A DNA stretch of 64,000 nt, from NCBI GenBank assembly GCA_015233155.1, contig JADFYG010000027.1, positions 17,013 through 81,012 of the forward strand. The letters are read 5' to 3'. The position numbers were made by a program, and so were the translations under genes. Below are positions 1 to 9,151 of this stretch, one piece after another (position 1 is the first letter of the stretch; the number at the start of each line of letters is the position of its first letter). The DNA comes from Candidatus Rifleibacteriota bacterium. Its GTDB lineage: Bacteria > Muiribacteriota > Ozemobacteria > Ozemobacterales > Ozemobacteraceae. A model generated the notes under the pieces. It was given only the letters and a program-made list of their open reading frames with translations, had not been told where the DNA came from and ran no database searches.

Positions 1-7
1 ATACACT

Positions 8-1294
8 GTGTCCATCGATTTGAAAACCATGATTCCGAAAGAACCAGATCAATTACTGGACATCAAGATTGATCCCGAGGTGATCATAAACCTCATATTG
101 AAAGACTTGTATGTTCACGGGAAAAAGACGCCGCGTGCTCTTGGAAAATCTCTTCGCCTAAAATCCGACATCATTCAGAAATTGATCAACGAGCTCAAAC
201 AGCAGGAGTTCGTTGGAATGGTAGGCGGCTCCGGAATGGGCTCTGATTATCAGTTTGGTCTATACCCCAAAGGTACCGAGCGCGCGAAACAGATCTATGA
301 GCGAGACACATATATAGGTGCGGCCCCGGTAAGCTTTGATGAGTATATTCGAGTTTCAAAGCTCGTCCTGGATACGAACAAGAAGAATACCGTCATCAAT
401 CGAAAACTTTTGGATGACAAATTTTCGAAATATCTTGGTTACAAAGATGTATTGGTACAAATCGGACAAGCTGTCTGCGCACGAAAGCCAGCGTTCGTTT
501 TCGGCTTTCCCGGAAACGGAAAGACATTTCTGTGTTCTAGCGTCGTGAAGCTGTTGCCCCCAATGCTCGTGCCCTATGCGGTCGATGTCGGCAATCAACT
601 TGTCAGAATCTTCGATCCAAGTTGCCACATTTTGATCGATACGATCGATATGGATGGCCTGGACCAGAGATGGGTCGCCGTTCAGCCCCCGATGATAACT
701 GCCGGCGGCGAATTGACACTTGCCGATCTCGAAGTCACATACAACAAGAAATTCGGTTGTTTCGATGCTCCGCCGCAGGTAAAGGCTAATGGCGGAGTTC
801 TGCTGATCGATGATTTAGGTCGGCAGCGATGCGGAGTCGATGAAATTTTCAACCGATTCATCATTCCACTCGAAAATAAAGTGGATTATCTCGTTCTTGG
901 CGGGCAACGGATGGAGGTCCCGACCGACGGAATTATCCTGTTTTCGACGAACCTGGATCCGATGAAGATTGTGGACGACGCATTCTTGCGTCGCCTTCCA
1001 TACAAGATAAACGTCAGAAATCCACACGCCGATGAATACAAGTTGATCTGGAAAGCGTCAGCAACCAGCCTCGGCCTGACATACGCCGATACGATTTTCG
1101 ACTATCTGTTTGATCTATATAAGCGTGATAAGCGCGGTTTGCGAGCCGTCCACCCGCGGGACGTGCTTACCATAATTCGCGATCGAAAACGCTTTATGGA
1201 AGTCGCGGACGTCGCGATCAACAACCAGGAAATTCAGGAAGCCTATGATATCTACTTCGTGTCCAAACTGACCCTGGTCGAAACGATTACCTGA
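8..1294 (+). CDS. AAA+ ATPase with N-terminal winged-helix region
   Basis: The first ~100 residues look like a winged-helix domain. They are followed by an AAA+ module with Walker A GFPGNGKT (about 166-173), Walker B GGVLLIDDLG (about 262-271), a sensor-1 segment LFSTNLDP (about 311-318) and Arg-finger candidates in DAFLRRLPYKI (about 325-334). It is probably a cytosolic ATPase that remodels a partner. The GTG start lies 7 bases from the window edge and no upstream stop is visible, so the true start may be outside the window. The next gene begins 6 bases after the stop and encodes a membrane protein with an FHA-like tail, so the two are probably an operon. The ATPase fold is clear; the biological role is not known. 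Confidence 0.85.
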   Translation: MSIDLKTMIPKEPDQLLDIKIDPEVIINLILKDLYVHGKKTPRALGKSLRLKSDIIQKLINELKQQEFVGMVGGSGMGSDYQFGLYPKGTERAKQIYERDTYIGAAPVSFDEYIRVSKLVLDTNKKNTVINRKLLDDKFSKYLGYKDVLVQIGQAVCARKPAFVFGFPGNGKTFLCSSVVKLLPPMLVPYAVDVGNQLVRIFDPSCHILIDTIDMDGLDQRWVAVQPPMITAGGELTLADLEVTYNKKFGCFDAPPQVKANGGVLLIDDLGRQRCGVDEIFNRFIIPLENKVDYLVLGGQRMEVPTDGIILFSTNLDPMKIVDDAFLRRLPYKINVRNPHADEYKLIWKASATSLGLTYADTIFDYLFDLYKRDKRGLRAVHPRDVLTIIRDRKRFMEVADVAINNQEIQEAYDIYFVSKLTLVETIT

Positions 1295-1300
1295 TCGGCC

Positions 1301-2209
1301 ATGCCGATCCCGACACCTGTCACAAACCGTTTTCATCTGGGGGTCCATGTTGTGAGTGGTCTGCTCGCCGGTTATGCAGTATGGGCGGTGAGCAGTCTTG
1401 GCACACCATGGGCTTTCGGTGATGAATTTCTGGGAACGCTTTTTTCGACAGGGGTTTTCGGTGCAATATTGCTCGGCGGCGTGTTCGGTTTTACTTCCTA
1501 TGGTAACGAACGTCAACTCGGGAAAGCTCTTCGGCGTTTCGCGGGAGCAGGTGCCATCGGACTGGCTATTCCCGCAACAGCGGCGGTTTTATATGCACTG
1601 ACATCTGATGGCATGCACCTGTTCTCATTCATGCCAGCGCTGGTGAGACGCTTATTCTGGTGGTTTACGCTTGCCGCCGCACTCGGGGCCGCTCGCGGCT
1701 TCTGGATTGGTGAGACGCGCGCCGCCTGCATTGCAATATTGGGGTTGGCTCCGGGAGTAACGATGGCAGGTGTATCTGCTGATCTGATATTTTTCGGACA
1801 TGGTTATTATCTGATCGGTTCCATCTTTCTTGGAGTTGCGACTGGATTCACCATGGGACTCGCTGTCGAGTTATTGAAAGAAAACTGGCTTGAGGAAATC
1901 GATATAGGAGATGCCCCGCTCGATTTTAGACGCCAGTTTCTTCTCGAAACCGACGAGTTTGTAGCCACCTCCGAGGGTGATTGTGACTTTTCACTGCCAG
2001 AAGATGTCGGCATCTCGTTCACGATCAGCGAACGTGATGGAATGCGTATTTTGGAAAGTCTTGACGGAGAGCCGATTCAAGTTGGCAAAGCTTTGTGCAG
2101 ATATCGTGTTCTTGTCGATGGCGACGCGATTCGCATCGGCAATGAAGCCTGGATATATCATACGAGATGGGCTCGTACGCGCGACGTAATGCCCGAAGCG
2201 GCGGTATAG
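1301..2209 (+). CDS. Polytopic membrane protein with FHA-like C-terminal domain
   Basis: The first ~190 residues contain about six hydrophobic segments with Gly/Ala-rich helices. The last ~100 residues are soluble and resemble a divergent forkhead-associated (FHA) beta-sandwich: short strands around IQVGKALCRYRVLVDGD and AIRIGNEAWIYHTR. FHA domains bind phosphothreonine peptides, but the usual GR..S..H signature is not evident, so the assignment is tentative. The gene follows the AAA+ ATPase by 6 bases and has no obvious Shine-Dalgarno of its own, which suggests translational coupling. The pair may form a membrane-anchored ATPase complex; this is inference. Confidence 0.65.
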   Translation: MPIPTPVTNRFHLGVHVVSGLLAGYAVWAVSSLGTPWAFGDEFLGTLFSTGVFGAILLGGVFGFTSYGNERQLGKALRRFAGAGAIGLAIPATAAVLYALTSDGMHLFSFMPALVRRLFWWFTLAAALGAARGFWIGETRAACIAILGLAPGVTMAGVSADLIFFGHGYYLIGSIFLGVATGFTMGLAVELLKENWLEEIDIGDAPLDFRRQFLLETDEFVATSEGDCDFSLPEDVGISFTISERDGMRILESLDGEPIQVGKALCRYRVLVDGDAIRIGNEAWIYHTRWARTRDVMPEAAV

Positions 2210-2234
2210 TTTTACATTAAATCGAGGTGGATTC

Positions 2235-2282
2235 ATGAAGGTTCGGTCTTTCTCAGTATTATTCGCGGATTTCACGTTCTGA
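2235..2282 (+). CDS. Possible 15-residue leader ORF upstream of the csaB fusion
   Basis: An ATG preceded by GAGGTGG (2224-2230) opens a 15-codon frame ending in TGA at 2280-2282, six bases before the start of the 1161-residue gene. The large gene has no good ribosome site itself, so this short frame could deliver ribosomes to it. The 4-base spacer is short and a chance ORF is quite possible. Confidence 0.2.
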   Translation: MKVRSFSVLFADFTF

Positions 2283-2288
2283 ACTATT

Positions 2289-5200
2289 ATGAATCCAATG
2301 ACGCCCGTCAAATCTGAATTAAATTCCGCGGCCAGCAGCCATCCTGAGCAATCTCCCGCGCCCGCCACGCAATTTTCTTCTGATTCAGCATGCCTTAAAC
2401 TGCCGCATCATGTTCTAATTGTTATGCTTCTGCTCGTTCTGCCCGGCTTGTTGGCGGCCATATGGGCATGCCGCATACGATTCGTTGCAGAGGCTGGCGA
2501 CATCTTCGTTGAAACCGCGCTCGATTTCGAAGAAGTGCGGCGTTTTACTTCTGAGAATGGTCGTGATCTTCCCGATTTCCTTTCTGCAGCATCCAAGGCG
2601 GGAATCAGTTCGATCGGTATTCCGGAGGATACCATACAGAGTCTCGCTACCGAGGGGCGCATAGGTGTTTTTTTGCCGGAAGATATCGCGCGATTCGGAA
2701 CAACGCACATTGAGCCCGAAGCGGCTCGGGCAGCCATGGTGGCCGGAGCAGGAGGCATGTTGATTCATACCGCCGAAGACGGTCTGCTCGAGCGCATGGA
2801 GCGCCATATAGGCTTGAAAAGACCCGATATTCTGATCGAGCGCCCCGCACCAGGATGGCTGATGATTCATGGTTCAGCTCCCGATCTTCGGGAACACGTC
2901 GGCGTCGGTTTTACCCGATCCAGATTCGAACTGGTGCAAAAACTGGGTTTTGGCCTGATCATTCGACCTCGCAATAATCCACGGCTTGCGTCGGAGGCTA
3001 TTCGGGCTATATTCGATGAGATGCCACCACCTTCCAGTATTTCAGCGATTATTTTCGCTGAGGAGGACGTGATCGGCGCTCATGGAGACATTTTAGCGGC
3101 GGCGACGAATCTACGGGAAAAATCGAAGGGCGGAATTCCATATCGTATCGGACAGGTGGAATTTCTCGATCAGACGGGGTTGCCGCAGTTAATCGGTTTT
3201 TTGGGCGGCGCATTGCCTATTGTAAGAGTTCACAGCATCGGTCGTCGGGAAATGGAAGAAAATTACGATGTATCACGTGCTGTAGCTCGCTGGACACGCG
3301 CGGTTCGCGAGCGAAGATTGAAATTGCTGTATATTCGTTTGTTTTTTCAGGATCTTAAATCAGTTTTGGGAAATCCTGCCCAAACGAATCTTTCATATAT
3401 ACGCGACATTGTCTCCCACCTGGAATCTTCCGGGTTCAAGATTCCGCGAAATGATAAGGAGCGACGCCTCGAACCGCGCTACGCTGTCGGCCATCTCCCA
3501 GGACCAATAAGGTTTCTTATCGGACTTTCCTTATTGATGGGAATTTCAATACTTACAGGCATTTCCAGAAAGCGCCAAATTGATTTGCATTTGATCGCGG
3601 GAACGACTTGCCTGGCTGCCGTTCTGTTTTTAGCCGTTCCTTCGGGAGTGTTCCAGGCTGCAACCGGCCTGGCTGGGGCAATATCGTATTCGACAATTGG
3701 CTGTATATGGGCTATTCGACGACTTGAAGAACCTGAGGCGATTGCAACAGCGGGAATTTCATCAGATACGTCGTGCCAATCCGCATCTGTCAGGAGTTTT
3801 CCAGGGTTCAGTGAAACGACCGCTTTTTTTTCGCGATTGGTTGCTCCTTCACTTGTCGGCGGCATTCTTATCGCCGGAATCCACTCCGAAAGCGAATACC
3901 TTTTACACTTTGAGCAGTTTCGTGGCATCAAGGCGGCTTTTCTGGTGCCACTTTTATGGGTGGGCGTCTGGTCATTACGACGATATGGGGCTGGATTTCT
4001 GAGCCTTTTTTCGAAACCTTTGACTGGCCGTGACCTGTTACTGGGATTGTTGGTGCTTGGAGGAACGGCTCTCTATCTGCTTCGTTCCGGCAACGTCACT
4101 TTTATGAAGCCATCGGCCGGTGAGGACCTCGTGCGCACATGGCTCGAAGAACTCCTTGTGGCACGACCGCGCAACAAGGAGTTCCTGATCGGTTATCCGG
4201 CGGTATTTTTTTTCCTGTTTTTTTACTCGCGTCGTATTCGAGAAATTCTGCCTTTGCTGGCATGCGCCATTGTCATGGGACAGGTGTCGGTAGTGAACAC
4301 GTTTTGTCACTTCCATTCGCCACTCTTACTGGCATTTTTGCGTGGATGGAACGGCCTTTGGGTAGGTATATCAGTCGGGGCAATTACGCTTGTATCTTAT
4401 CTCTTTTGTCGGATTATCGCTTCGGTTGGTGGTAAACACAATGGTGGAGTGGTTATAGGATATTTCGGCTTCGGAAACCTCGGAGACGAACTACTGTGCA
4501 GGGCATTTCTCGAAGAAGCTCACCTGGTGTGTCCTGATATTACATGGCGTGTGCTGGTAAAATATGAAAATCTGCATGTTTTCAAATCATCCTGCGGCAA
4601 AGCAGGTAATTTAATTTCCAGAGCTGCACTGGGAGAACTCTGCGAGGCTCTGGCCTCGGCCAGAGTCGTGGTTATCCCGGGGGGTGGCGTTCTCCAGGCC
4701 GTGACCAGTGAACGAAGTTTATGGTATTATCTCGTATTGATCGGCTTCGCGCGATTGTGCGGAGCACGTCTTTTATTGCCTGCACAAGGACTCGGTCCCT
4801 GGAAACGCCATTCACCGCGGTTATTTTCATCTGAGAATAACAGTTCAGACAGTTCCTTAAATGATCGTCCATCCTTCCTGGTCGGCTGGGCGTTGCACTT
4901 CCTGCTTGCTGATGCTGATCATCTCAGTCTGCGCGATGTTGCTTCAGCGGAAGCGCTTTCGAGACTCCCAGGAGCACCTGTCTCAGCAAAAATTACAGCT
5001 GATCCGGCATTCCTTCTATCATGGAATAAATCCACGCGACCGGGTGTATCCAAAGAGAACGATTCTCCGTCAGACAAGGCTGAATCTTTTGAAAATTCCG
5101 GAATTAATGCGCAGTCCAAATTGAGTTCCGATGCTCCCGATGCTCAACAGCCATTGTCTGAAAAAGAAAGATATCATTTTACACAGTCCGGTGTATCCAT

Positions 5201-5774
5201 CGCACAAAAACGACGCATAGGTGTGATTCTGCGCTCATCCGTCAGGATGTCGGAAGCGATTGCTAAAACTGTATTAGAGCTCATGCGTATCTCGGGATCT
5301 ACAATCGACATTGTCCCTCTTGCCTTCCAACCAGTCGAGGATGAGGATATCTGGTACAAGGTCAGCGAGTCGGGCACAGGTATTCCCTCGGTGGATAAAT
5401 CCGCGGAAAAAGAGAAGAAGGCCAACGGAGTGGTTATCGTACCGCGCTTGTTGAGGAGTTTTGAAGATGCCCAGGATGCATTGTCGAATCTGGACATACT
5501 TATCTCGATGCGTCTACACGGCTGCATTCTTGCCACAGCCAAAGGAATTCCCTGGATAGGTTTGTCTTATGATCCTAAAGTCGCGAGTTTTGCCTCAGCA
5601 ATAGGACGCACTCAGGTGATTGCCCCGGAAAAATTCAATGCAGCTGAATTTTCGGATATGCTTCACGCATTGATCATCGAGCATGCGCATGATGCAACAC
5701 ACCTGCGCGATGTAGCCTCCAAACTTCGCGATATCGCCAAAGCTGATCTCGACACCGCTCTTGCTCGCGCTTGA
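2289..5774 (+). CDS. csaB: DUF5693-like membrane region fused to CsaB-type polysaccharide pyruvyl transferase
   Basis: The 1161-residue protein has three parts. An N-terminal membrane anchor (about 39-62) precedes a soluble domain resembling DUF5693 (about 65-395). A polytopic membrane section follows (about 405-715). The C-terminal polysaccharide pyruvyl transferase domain starts at VIGYFGFGNLGDELL (about 720) and carries the family signature DILISMRLHGCILA near 1070. CsaB-type enzymes add ketal pyruvate to cell-wall or envelope polysaccharide, which in known systems creates the ligand for SLH-domain proteins. A stand-alone CsaB is about 350 residues. Here the domain is interrupted by a Ser/Asn/Asp-rich stretch (about 915-975) that looks disordered. 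No SLH protein is encoded nearby. Confidence 0.85.
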   Translation: MNPMTPVKSELNSAASSHPEQSPAPATQFSSDSACLKLPHHVLIVMLLLVLPGLLAAIWACRIRFVAEAGDIFVETALDFEEVRRFTSENGRDLPDFLSAASKAGISSIGIPEDTIQSLATEGRIGVFLPEDIARFGTTHIEPEAARAAMVAGAGGMLIHTAEDGLLERMERHIGLKRPDILIERPAPGWLMIHGSAPDLREHVGVGFTRSRFELVQKLGFGLIIRPRNNPRLASEAIRAIFDEMPPPSSISAIIFAEEDVIGAHGDILAAATNLREKSKGGIPYRIGQVEFLDQTGLPQLIGFLGGALPIVRVHSIGRREMEENYDVSRAVARWTRAVRERRLKLLYIRLFFQDLKSVLGNPAQTNLSYIRDIVSHLESSGFKIPRNDKERRLEPRYAVGHLPGPIRFLIGLSLLMGISILTGISRKRQIDLHLIAGTTCLAAVLFLAVPSGVFQAATGLAGAISYSTIGCIWAIRRLEEPEAIATAGISSDTSCQSASVRSFPGFSETTAFFSRLVAPSLVGGILIAGIHSESEYLLHFEQFRGIKAAFLVPLLWVGVWSLRRYGAGFLSLFSKPLTGRDLLLGLLVLGGTALYLLRSGNVTFMKPSAGEDLVRTWLEELLVARPRNKEFLIGYPAVFFFLFFYSRRIREILPLLACAIVMGQVSVVNTFCHFHSPLLLAFLRGWNGLWVGISVGAITLVSYLFCRIIASVGGKHNGGVVIGYFGFGNLGDELLCRAFLEEAHLVCPDITWRVLVKYENLHVFKSSCGKAGNLISRAALGELCEALASARVVVIPGGGVLQAVTSERSLWYYLVLIGFARLCGARLLLPAQGLGPWKRHSPRLFSSENNSSDSSLNDRPSFLVGWALHFLLADADHLSLRDVASAEALSRLPGAPVSAKITADPAFLLSWNKSTRPGVSKENDSPSDKAESFENSGINAQSKLSSDAPDAQQPLSEKERYHFTQSGVSIAQKRRIGVILRSSVRMSEAIAKTVLELMRISGSTIDIVPLAFQPVEDEDIWYKVSESGTGIPSVDKSAEKEKKANGVVIVPRLLRSFEDAQDALSNLDILISMRLHGCILATAKGIPWIGLSYDPKVASFASAIGRTQVIAPEKFNAAEFSDMLHALIIEHAHDATHLRDVASKLRDIAKADLDTALARA

Positions 5775-5939
5775 AATTTCGAGACTGAAAATACAGAAAT
5801 GGCGTTACCACTCAATCCGTTGCTATAACGGGTGACATTCACTGTTCCCTGTATCATTTTTGAGCTCTTAAATCAGGAATTGCATATCATTTCACAAGTA
5901 TGGTAAAAATTATAAGAGGTTATTTAGAAATAACCCCAA

Positions 5940-7178
5940 GTGAGAATCGAGGGGCAGTTGCAACAAGACGACAAAGAGCTTTCGACCGAATCGGCCGAAG
6001 CCCGGCAAGCCTTGCGCGTCAATCGCGGCAGGGAAGTTGCCGCGCACATTGTAGCGAGCGACGGAAACAAATGCGCCTTCCCGGAAAATGACGCTGAGGG
6101 AAAATATCGATTGATTGTCGAAGGGATTCCCAACATAGTGTGGAGCGCGGACCCCACTGGCTACTTTGACTATCACAACCGCTTCACTTTCGAATACTGC
6201 GGTATCCCGCCGCAAGGAGTTCCGGGCTGGAAATGGACGCTGGCAATCCATCCGGACGATGCCAGTGCGGCACTCGAAACCTGGAGACACGCACTCGAAA
6301 TGCAGGAAACGTGCTCGTTTGAGCACCGGATTCGCCGGGCTGATGGCCAATATCGCTGGCATTTATCACGTGCAGTTCCTCAGCTGGACGGAATGGGTCG
6401 CATAACGCGATGGGTCGGGACCGCCACGGATATTCACGACATGAAAACTGCCGGGGAAGATCTCAGCAAATGGCTGAAAGAGAGGGTGGTCGATCTGACA
6501 GCGGAGGTGCGGCGATTGACTGACCAGCTTCACGCGCTGGCCTCCGAACTCACTCAATCTGAACAGGGCGAACGCAAGCGTATTGCGGCACTCCTGCACG
6601 ACCACCTGCAGCAATTACTCGTAGGTGCCCAAATGCAGTTGAGCCGGATCAAACGCGATAATTCCAGAAGCGTTCAGTCCGCCACCCAGGAAATAGAAGC
6701 CTCGCTCAGGGAAGCTCTTACGACCATGCGTTCTCTGACGGTCGAACTTTGTCCACCAATCCTTTATCTGTCGGGTTTGGCGGAGGCTTTGTCATGGCTT
6801 GCCACACACATGAAAGACAAATACAAGCTCAATGTCAATGTTTTTACTGGTGATGGGGCCGAGCCAGCCAGCCATGAAGTGCGTGTGTTCCTGTTCGAAG
6901 CAGTTCGCGAGATGCTTCTGAATGTATTGAAACACTCGGGAATCCTTGAAGCCAACTTGACAATGCTGAAAACAAAGGACAATCAATGCAGGATCATCAT
7001 AGAAGATAAGGGAAGAGGATTTTACCCCACCATGCTCAAGCCGGGTTCCAGTGGCGGCATAGGGTTGTTTTCCATCCAGCAACGGCTCATGCACCTTGGC
7101 GGCACGCTGAACATTGAAAGCGCCCCGGGGGAAGGAACGAAATCAATTCTTGAAATCCCCATTACCCAACATGTCTGA
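5940..7178 (+). CDS. PAS-domain sensor histidine kinase, NarL/DegS type (HisKA_3)
   Basis: A 412-residue protein without obvious membrane segments, so probably cytosolic. A PAS/PAC domain (about 40-165, ending WVGTATDIHDM) is followed by a short coiled coil. The HisKA_3 dimerisation domain carries the phospho-acceptor in RIAALLHDHLQQ (His about 220). The HATPase_c domain shows an N-box REMLLNVLKHS, a G1 box EDKGRGF and a G2 region GGIGLFSIQQRL. The response regulator begins 66 bases downstream, so the two form a cognate pair. The GTG start has a poor ribosome site; a start slightly downstream cannot be excluded. The ligand is unknown. Confidence 0.9.
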   Translation: MRIEGQLQQDDKELSTESAEARQALRVNRGREVAAHIVASDGNKCAFPENDAEGKYRLIVEGIPNIVWSADPTGYFDYHNRFTFEYCGIPPQGVPGWKWTLAIHPDDASAALETWRHALEMQETCSFEHRIRRADGQYRWHLSRAVPQLDGMGRITRWVGTATDIHDMKTAGEDLSKWLKERVVDLTAEVRRLTDQLHALASELTQSEQGERKRIAALLHDHLQQLLVGAQMQLSRIKRDNSRSVQSATQEIEASLREALTTMRSLTVELCPPILYLSGLAEALSWLATHMKDKYKLNVNVFTGDGAEPASHEVRVFLFEAVREMLLNVLKHSGILEANLTMLKTKDNQCRIIIEDKGRGFYPTMLKPGSSGGIGLFSIQQRLMHLGGTLNIESAPGEGTKSILEIPITQHV

Positions 7179-7243
7179 TACTGTCCTCTGCTCGCGTGCC
7201 GATTTCGAATCGCCAGTGTATCTGATGAATCCAGGAGGACCAC

Positions 7244-7927
7244 ATGGGTGACACTCTAATCAAGAGATCGCATAATATCAAGATTCTCGTAGTCGACGAT
7301 CACCCGGTAGTGCGAAGAGGAATCAGGCATATGGTTGAGGAAGAGCAAGACATGACCGTTGCCGCTGAAGCATCCGACGGCAGCGAAGCCCTGTCCATAC
7401 TGGAGCATCAGAGCTGCGATATCGTCATGCTTGATTTGACACTCCCACAGGAAAGCGGATTCGATGTGTTCGAGGAAATCAAAGCCCGCCACCCCGGACT
7501 TCCCGTTCTGATCATCAGCATGTATTCTGAGGAACAAGCAGCAGTGCGTGCCATCAAAGCGGGAGCCGCAGGATATCTTTGCAAAGATACCATTGCCGAT
7601 GTCCTGGTTTCAGCGATACGAAAGGTGGTAAATGGGGGAAAGTTCATCACGCCAACGTTGGCCGAACATATGGCAATTTACCTGGAAGGACAGGAGATCC
7701 CCCTCCACGAAAATCTTTCCCCGCGGGAATTCCGGGTGATGTGTATGCTGGCCATGGGTAAGTCGCTGAAGCAGATCGGCGAGGAGCTTTGTCTGAGTAT
7801 CAAAACAATAAGTACCTACAAGACACGGGTTTTTGAGAAGATGCAGTTTCAGAACAACGCCGAATTGGTCAAATACGCCGTAAAGTTTCACTTGGTCGAA
7901 GACATGCTGCCCCTGACAAAATCCTGA
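7244..7927 (+). CDS. NarL/LuxR-family response regulator
   Basis: A 227-residue two-domain regulator. The receiver domain has the acidic pocket ILVVDDH, the phospho-acceptor Asp64 in VMLDLTLP and the conserved Lys114 in GYLCKD. The C-terminal LuxR/GerE helix-turn-helix spans about 155-215 (LSPREFRVMCMLAMGKS, IKTISTYKTRV). The ATG is preceded by AGGAGG at good spacing. It sits directly after a HisKA_3 sensor kinase, its expected phosphodonor. It is a DNA-binding transcription regulator. Its targets are not visible, although the next intergenic region holds a perfect inverted repeat. Confidence 0.93.
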   Translation: MGDTLIKRSHNIKILVVDDHPVVRRGIRHMVEEEQDMTVAAEASDGSEALSILEHQSCDIVMLDLTLPQESGFDVFEEIKARHPGLPVLIISMYSEEQAAVRAIKAGAAGYLCKDTIADVLVSAIRKVVNGGKFITPTLAEHMAIYLEGQEIPLHENLSPREFRVMCMLAMGKSLKQIGEELCLSIKTISTYKTRVFEKMQFQNNAELVKYAVKFHLVEDMLPLTKS

Positions 7928-8280
7928 ATTCCCTTGAATGATGGCACCCCCGTCCGGCATAGGAATTTTCTGACACAACATAGGCGAAAGCGATGAGAAT
8001 GGAACTGGATTATGGCAGAATATATCCGATAAATCCTACATTTTTTGTGAAGATTTCCGGTTAGCGATCCCAAGGAAAAACGATATTCTTTATTTGAGGA
8101 TCATTCTCAAAATATCTGTAATCGACCAGAGAGTTTCGAGTATTTTGAGATGCAATCCAGATGCCACGGACTGAGAATCCGGCGGTCTGGATTGGTTTCA
8201 GGGATGCGGCCAATGCAGTTACGGTTTCAAAAAAGGGAATTCTGAATTCGAAAAACGAACAGAAATAAAGAGGATGCAAT
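7928..8280. other. 353-bp intergenic region with inverted repeat
   Basis: No convincing gene. A perfect 10-bp inverted repeat, TCTCAAAATA (8105-8114) and TATTTTGAGA (8141-8150), has centres 36 bp apart. It could be a regulator site for the downstream PAS gene or an RNA hairpin. A ribosome site AGAGGA (8268-8273) serves the ATG at 8281. Confidence 0.4.
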
Positions 8281-8886
8281 ATGAAAAAGATTTCATGGGA
8301 AGGATGCGGATTTTCTGTCCTCCGGCATCGGAAAGCTCACGGAAGACGTGCCACACCGAATTTTTCACCGAAGGGCGCTCTCCGATCCAGAGGACGAAAT
8401 CTGACAAGCAGACGAACGACTCAATCGGGCTTGCGAGATGTTTCGATGAATTACCCCCGGTTAAGAAGACCGACAGGCTCGCCATTCCGGCAATGTGCCG
8501 GCAGCAGGAAAGAAGAGACACCGGTTCTCACGATTGTGGATAAAGAAGCAGGGCTTGTATGGCTCGGCGATGACGGCTCCTTCCTTCGGTGGAACGATCG
8601 CTTTGTGAGTTTACTGGGATATTCCTTCGCGGAGCTAAGGTGGCTGAAATTCTGGCAGATAATTCACCCGCAGGATGCTATTCGAATCAAGCCAATCTGG
8701 GAAGGCTATTTCCAGGGGAAAAATGAGCCTGCTGTTTCCGAAGTGAGGCTTATGTGTCGGGCCGGCCGGGAGATTTCGCTGAGAATATGGACCATTCGAT
8801 CTGAGACGGGCCATGAGGAAGGTGTTCCGCATACCCTGGTTTTCGTGATCAGCCCTTCTGAAACCTGCAAAATGGCTGCTCTCTGA
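8281..8886 (+). CDS. Single PAS-domain protein, possibly frameshifted at its 5' end
   Basis: Residues ~83-198 form a recognisable PAS/PAC domain (IVDKEAGLVWLGDDGSFLRW, then SFAELRWLKFWQIIHPQDA). There is no kinase or other output domain. The first ~80 residues are Arg/Ser/Pro-rich and look like out-of-frame translation. The overlapping frame 8274-8543 reads more like protein (starting MQYEKDFMGRMRIF) and stops just where the PAS domain begins in this frame. Either the true start is internal (for example ATG 8446) or a single-base indel near 8520 has broken a longer gene. It lies downstream of the kinase/regulator pair and may be an accessory sensor. Confidence 0.55.
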   Translation: MKKISWEGCGFSVLRHRKAHGRRATPNFSPKGALRSRGRNLTSRRTTQSGLRDVSMNYPRLRRPTGSPFRQCAGSRKEETPVLTIVDKEAGLVWLGDDGSFLRWNDRFVSLLGYSFAELRWLKFWQIIHPQDAIRIKPIWEGYFQGKNEPAVSEVRLMCRAGREISLRIWTIRSETGHEEGVPHTLVFVISPSETCKMAAL

Positions 8887-9037
8887 AAAAGAGACAGTAA
8901 GAAAAACACGGCGACGGAATACGAGAAAAACCGTAATGCCGCCGGAAGAACGCATACTGGAAGAAGAAGAATTTGTTCAAGAGGAATGGAAGATAGCCTT
9001 TCTCGGAGTTTGAACTAAATCACACAATTTAGATCGC

Positions 9038-9080
9038 ACTTCCGGGCGACCAACAAGGTCGCCCGGAAGTTTTAATTTTC
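9038..9080 (+). terminator. Strong intrinsic terminator
   Basis: A perfect 14-bp stem (9038-9051 with 9057-9070, loop AACAA) is followed by a T-rich tract TTTAATTTT. It would end transcripts of the two-component/PAS genes before the FKBP gene. Confidence 0.85.
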
Positions 9081-9151
9081 GAAAAAGTGAGCATGAAGTG
9101 CCGTTTGGTGATATGCTGTTAAACCTGCTTAAATCAATGAAGGAGTTTTTT

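Noticed and set aside
8937..9014. 25-codon ORF after the PAS gene
   Set aside because: No ribosome site and no conserved features; likely chance.
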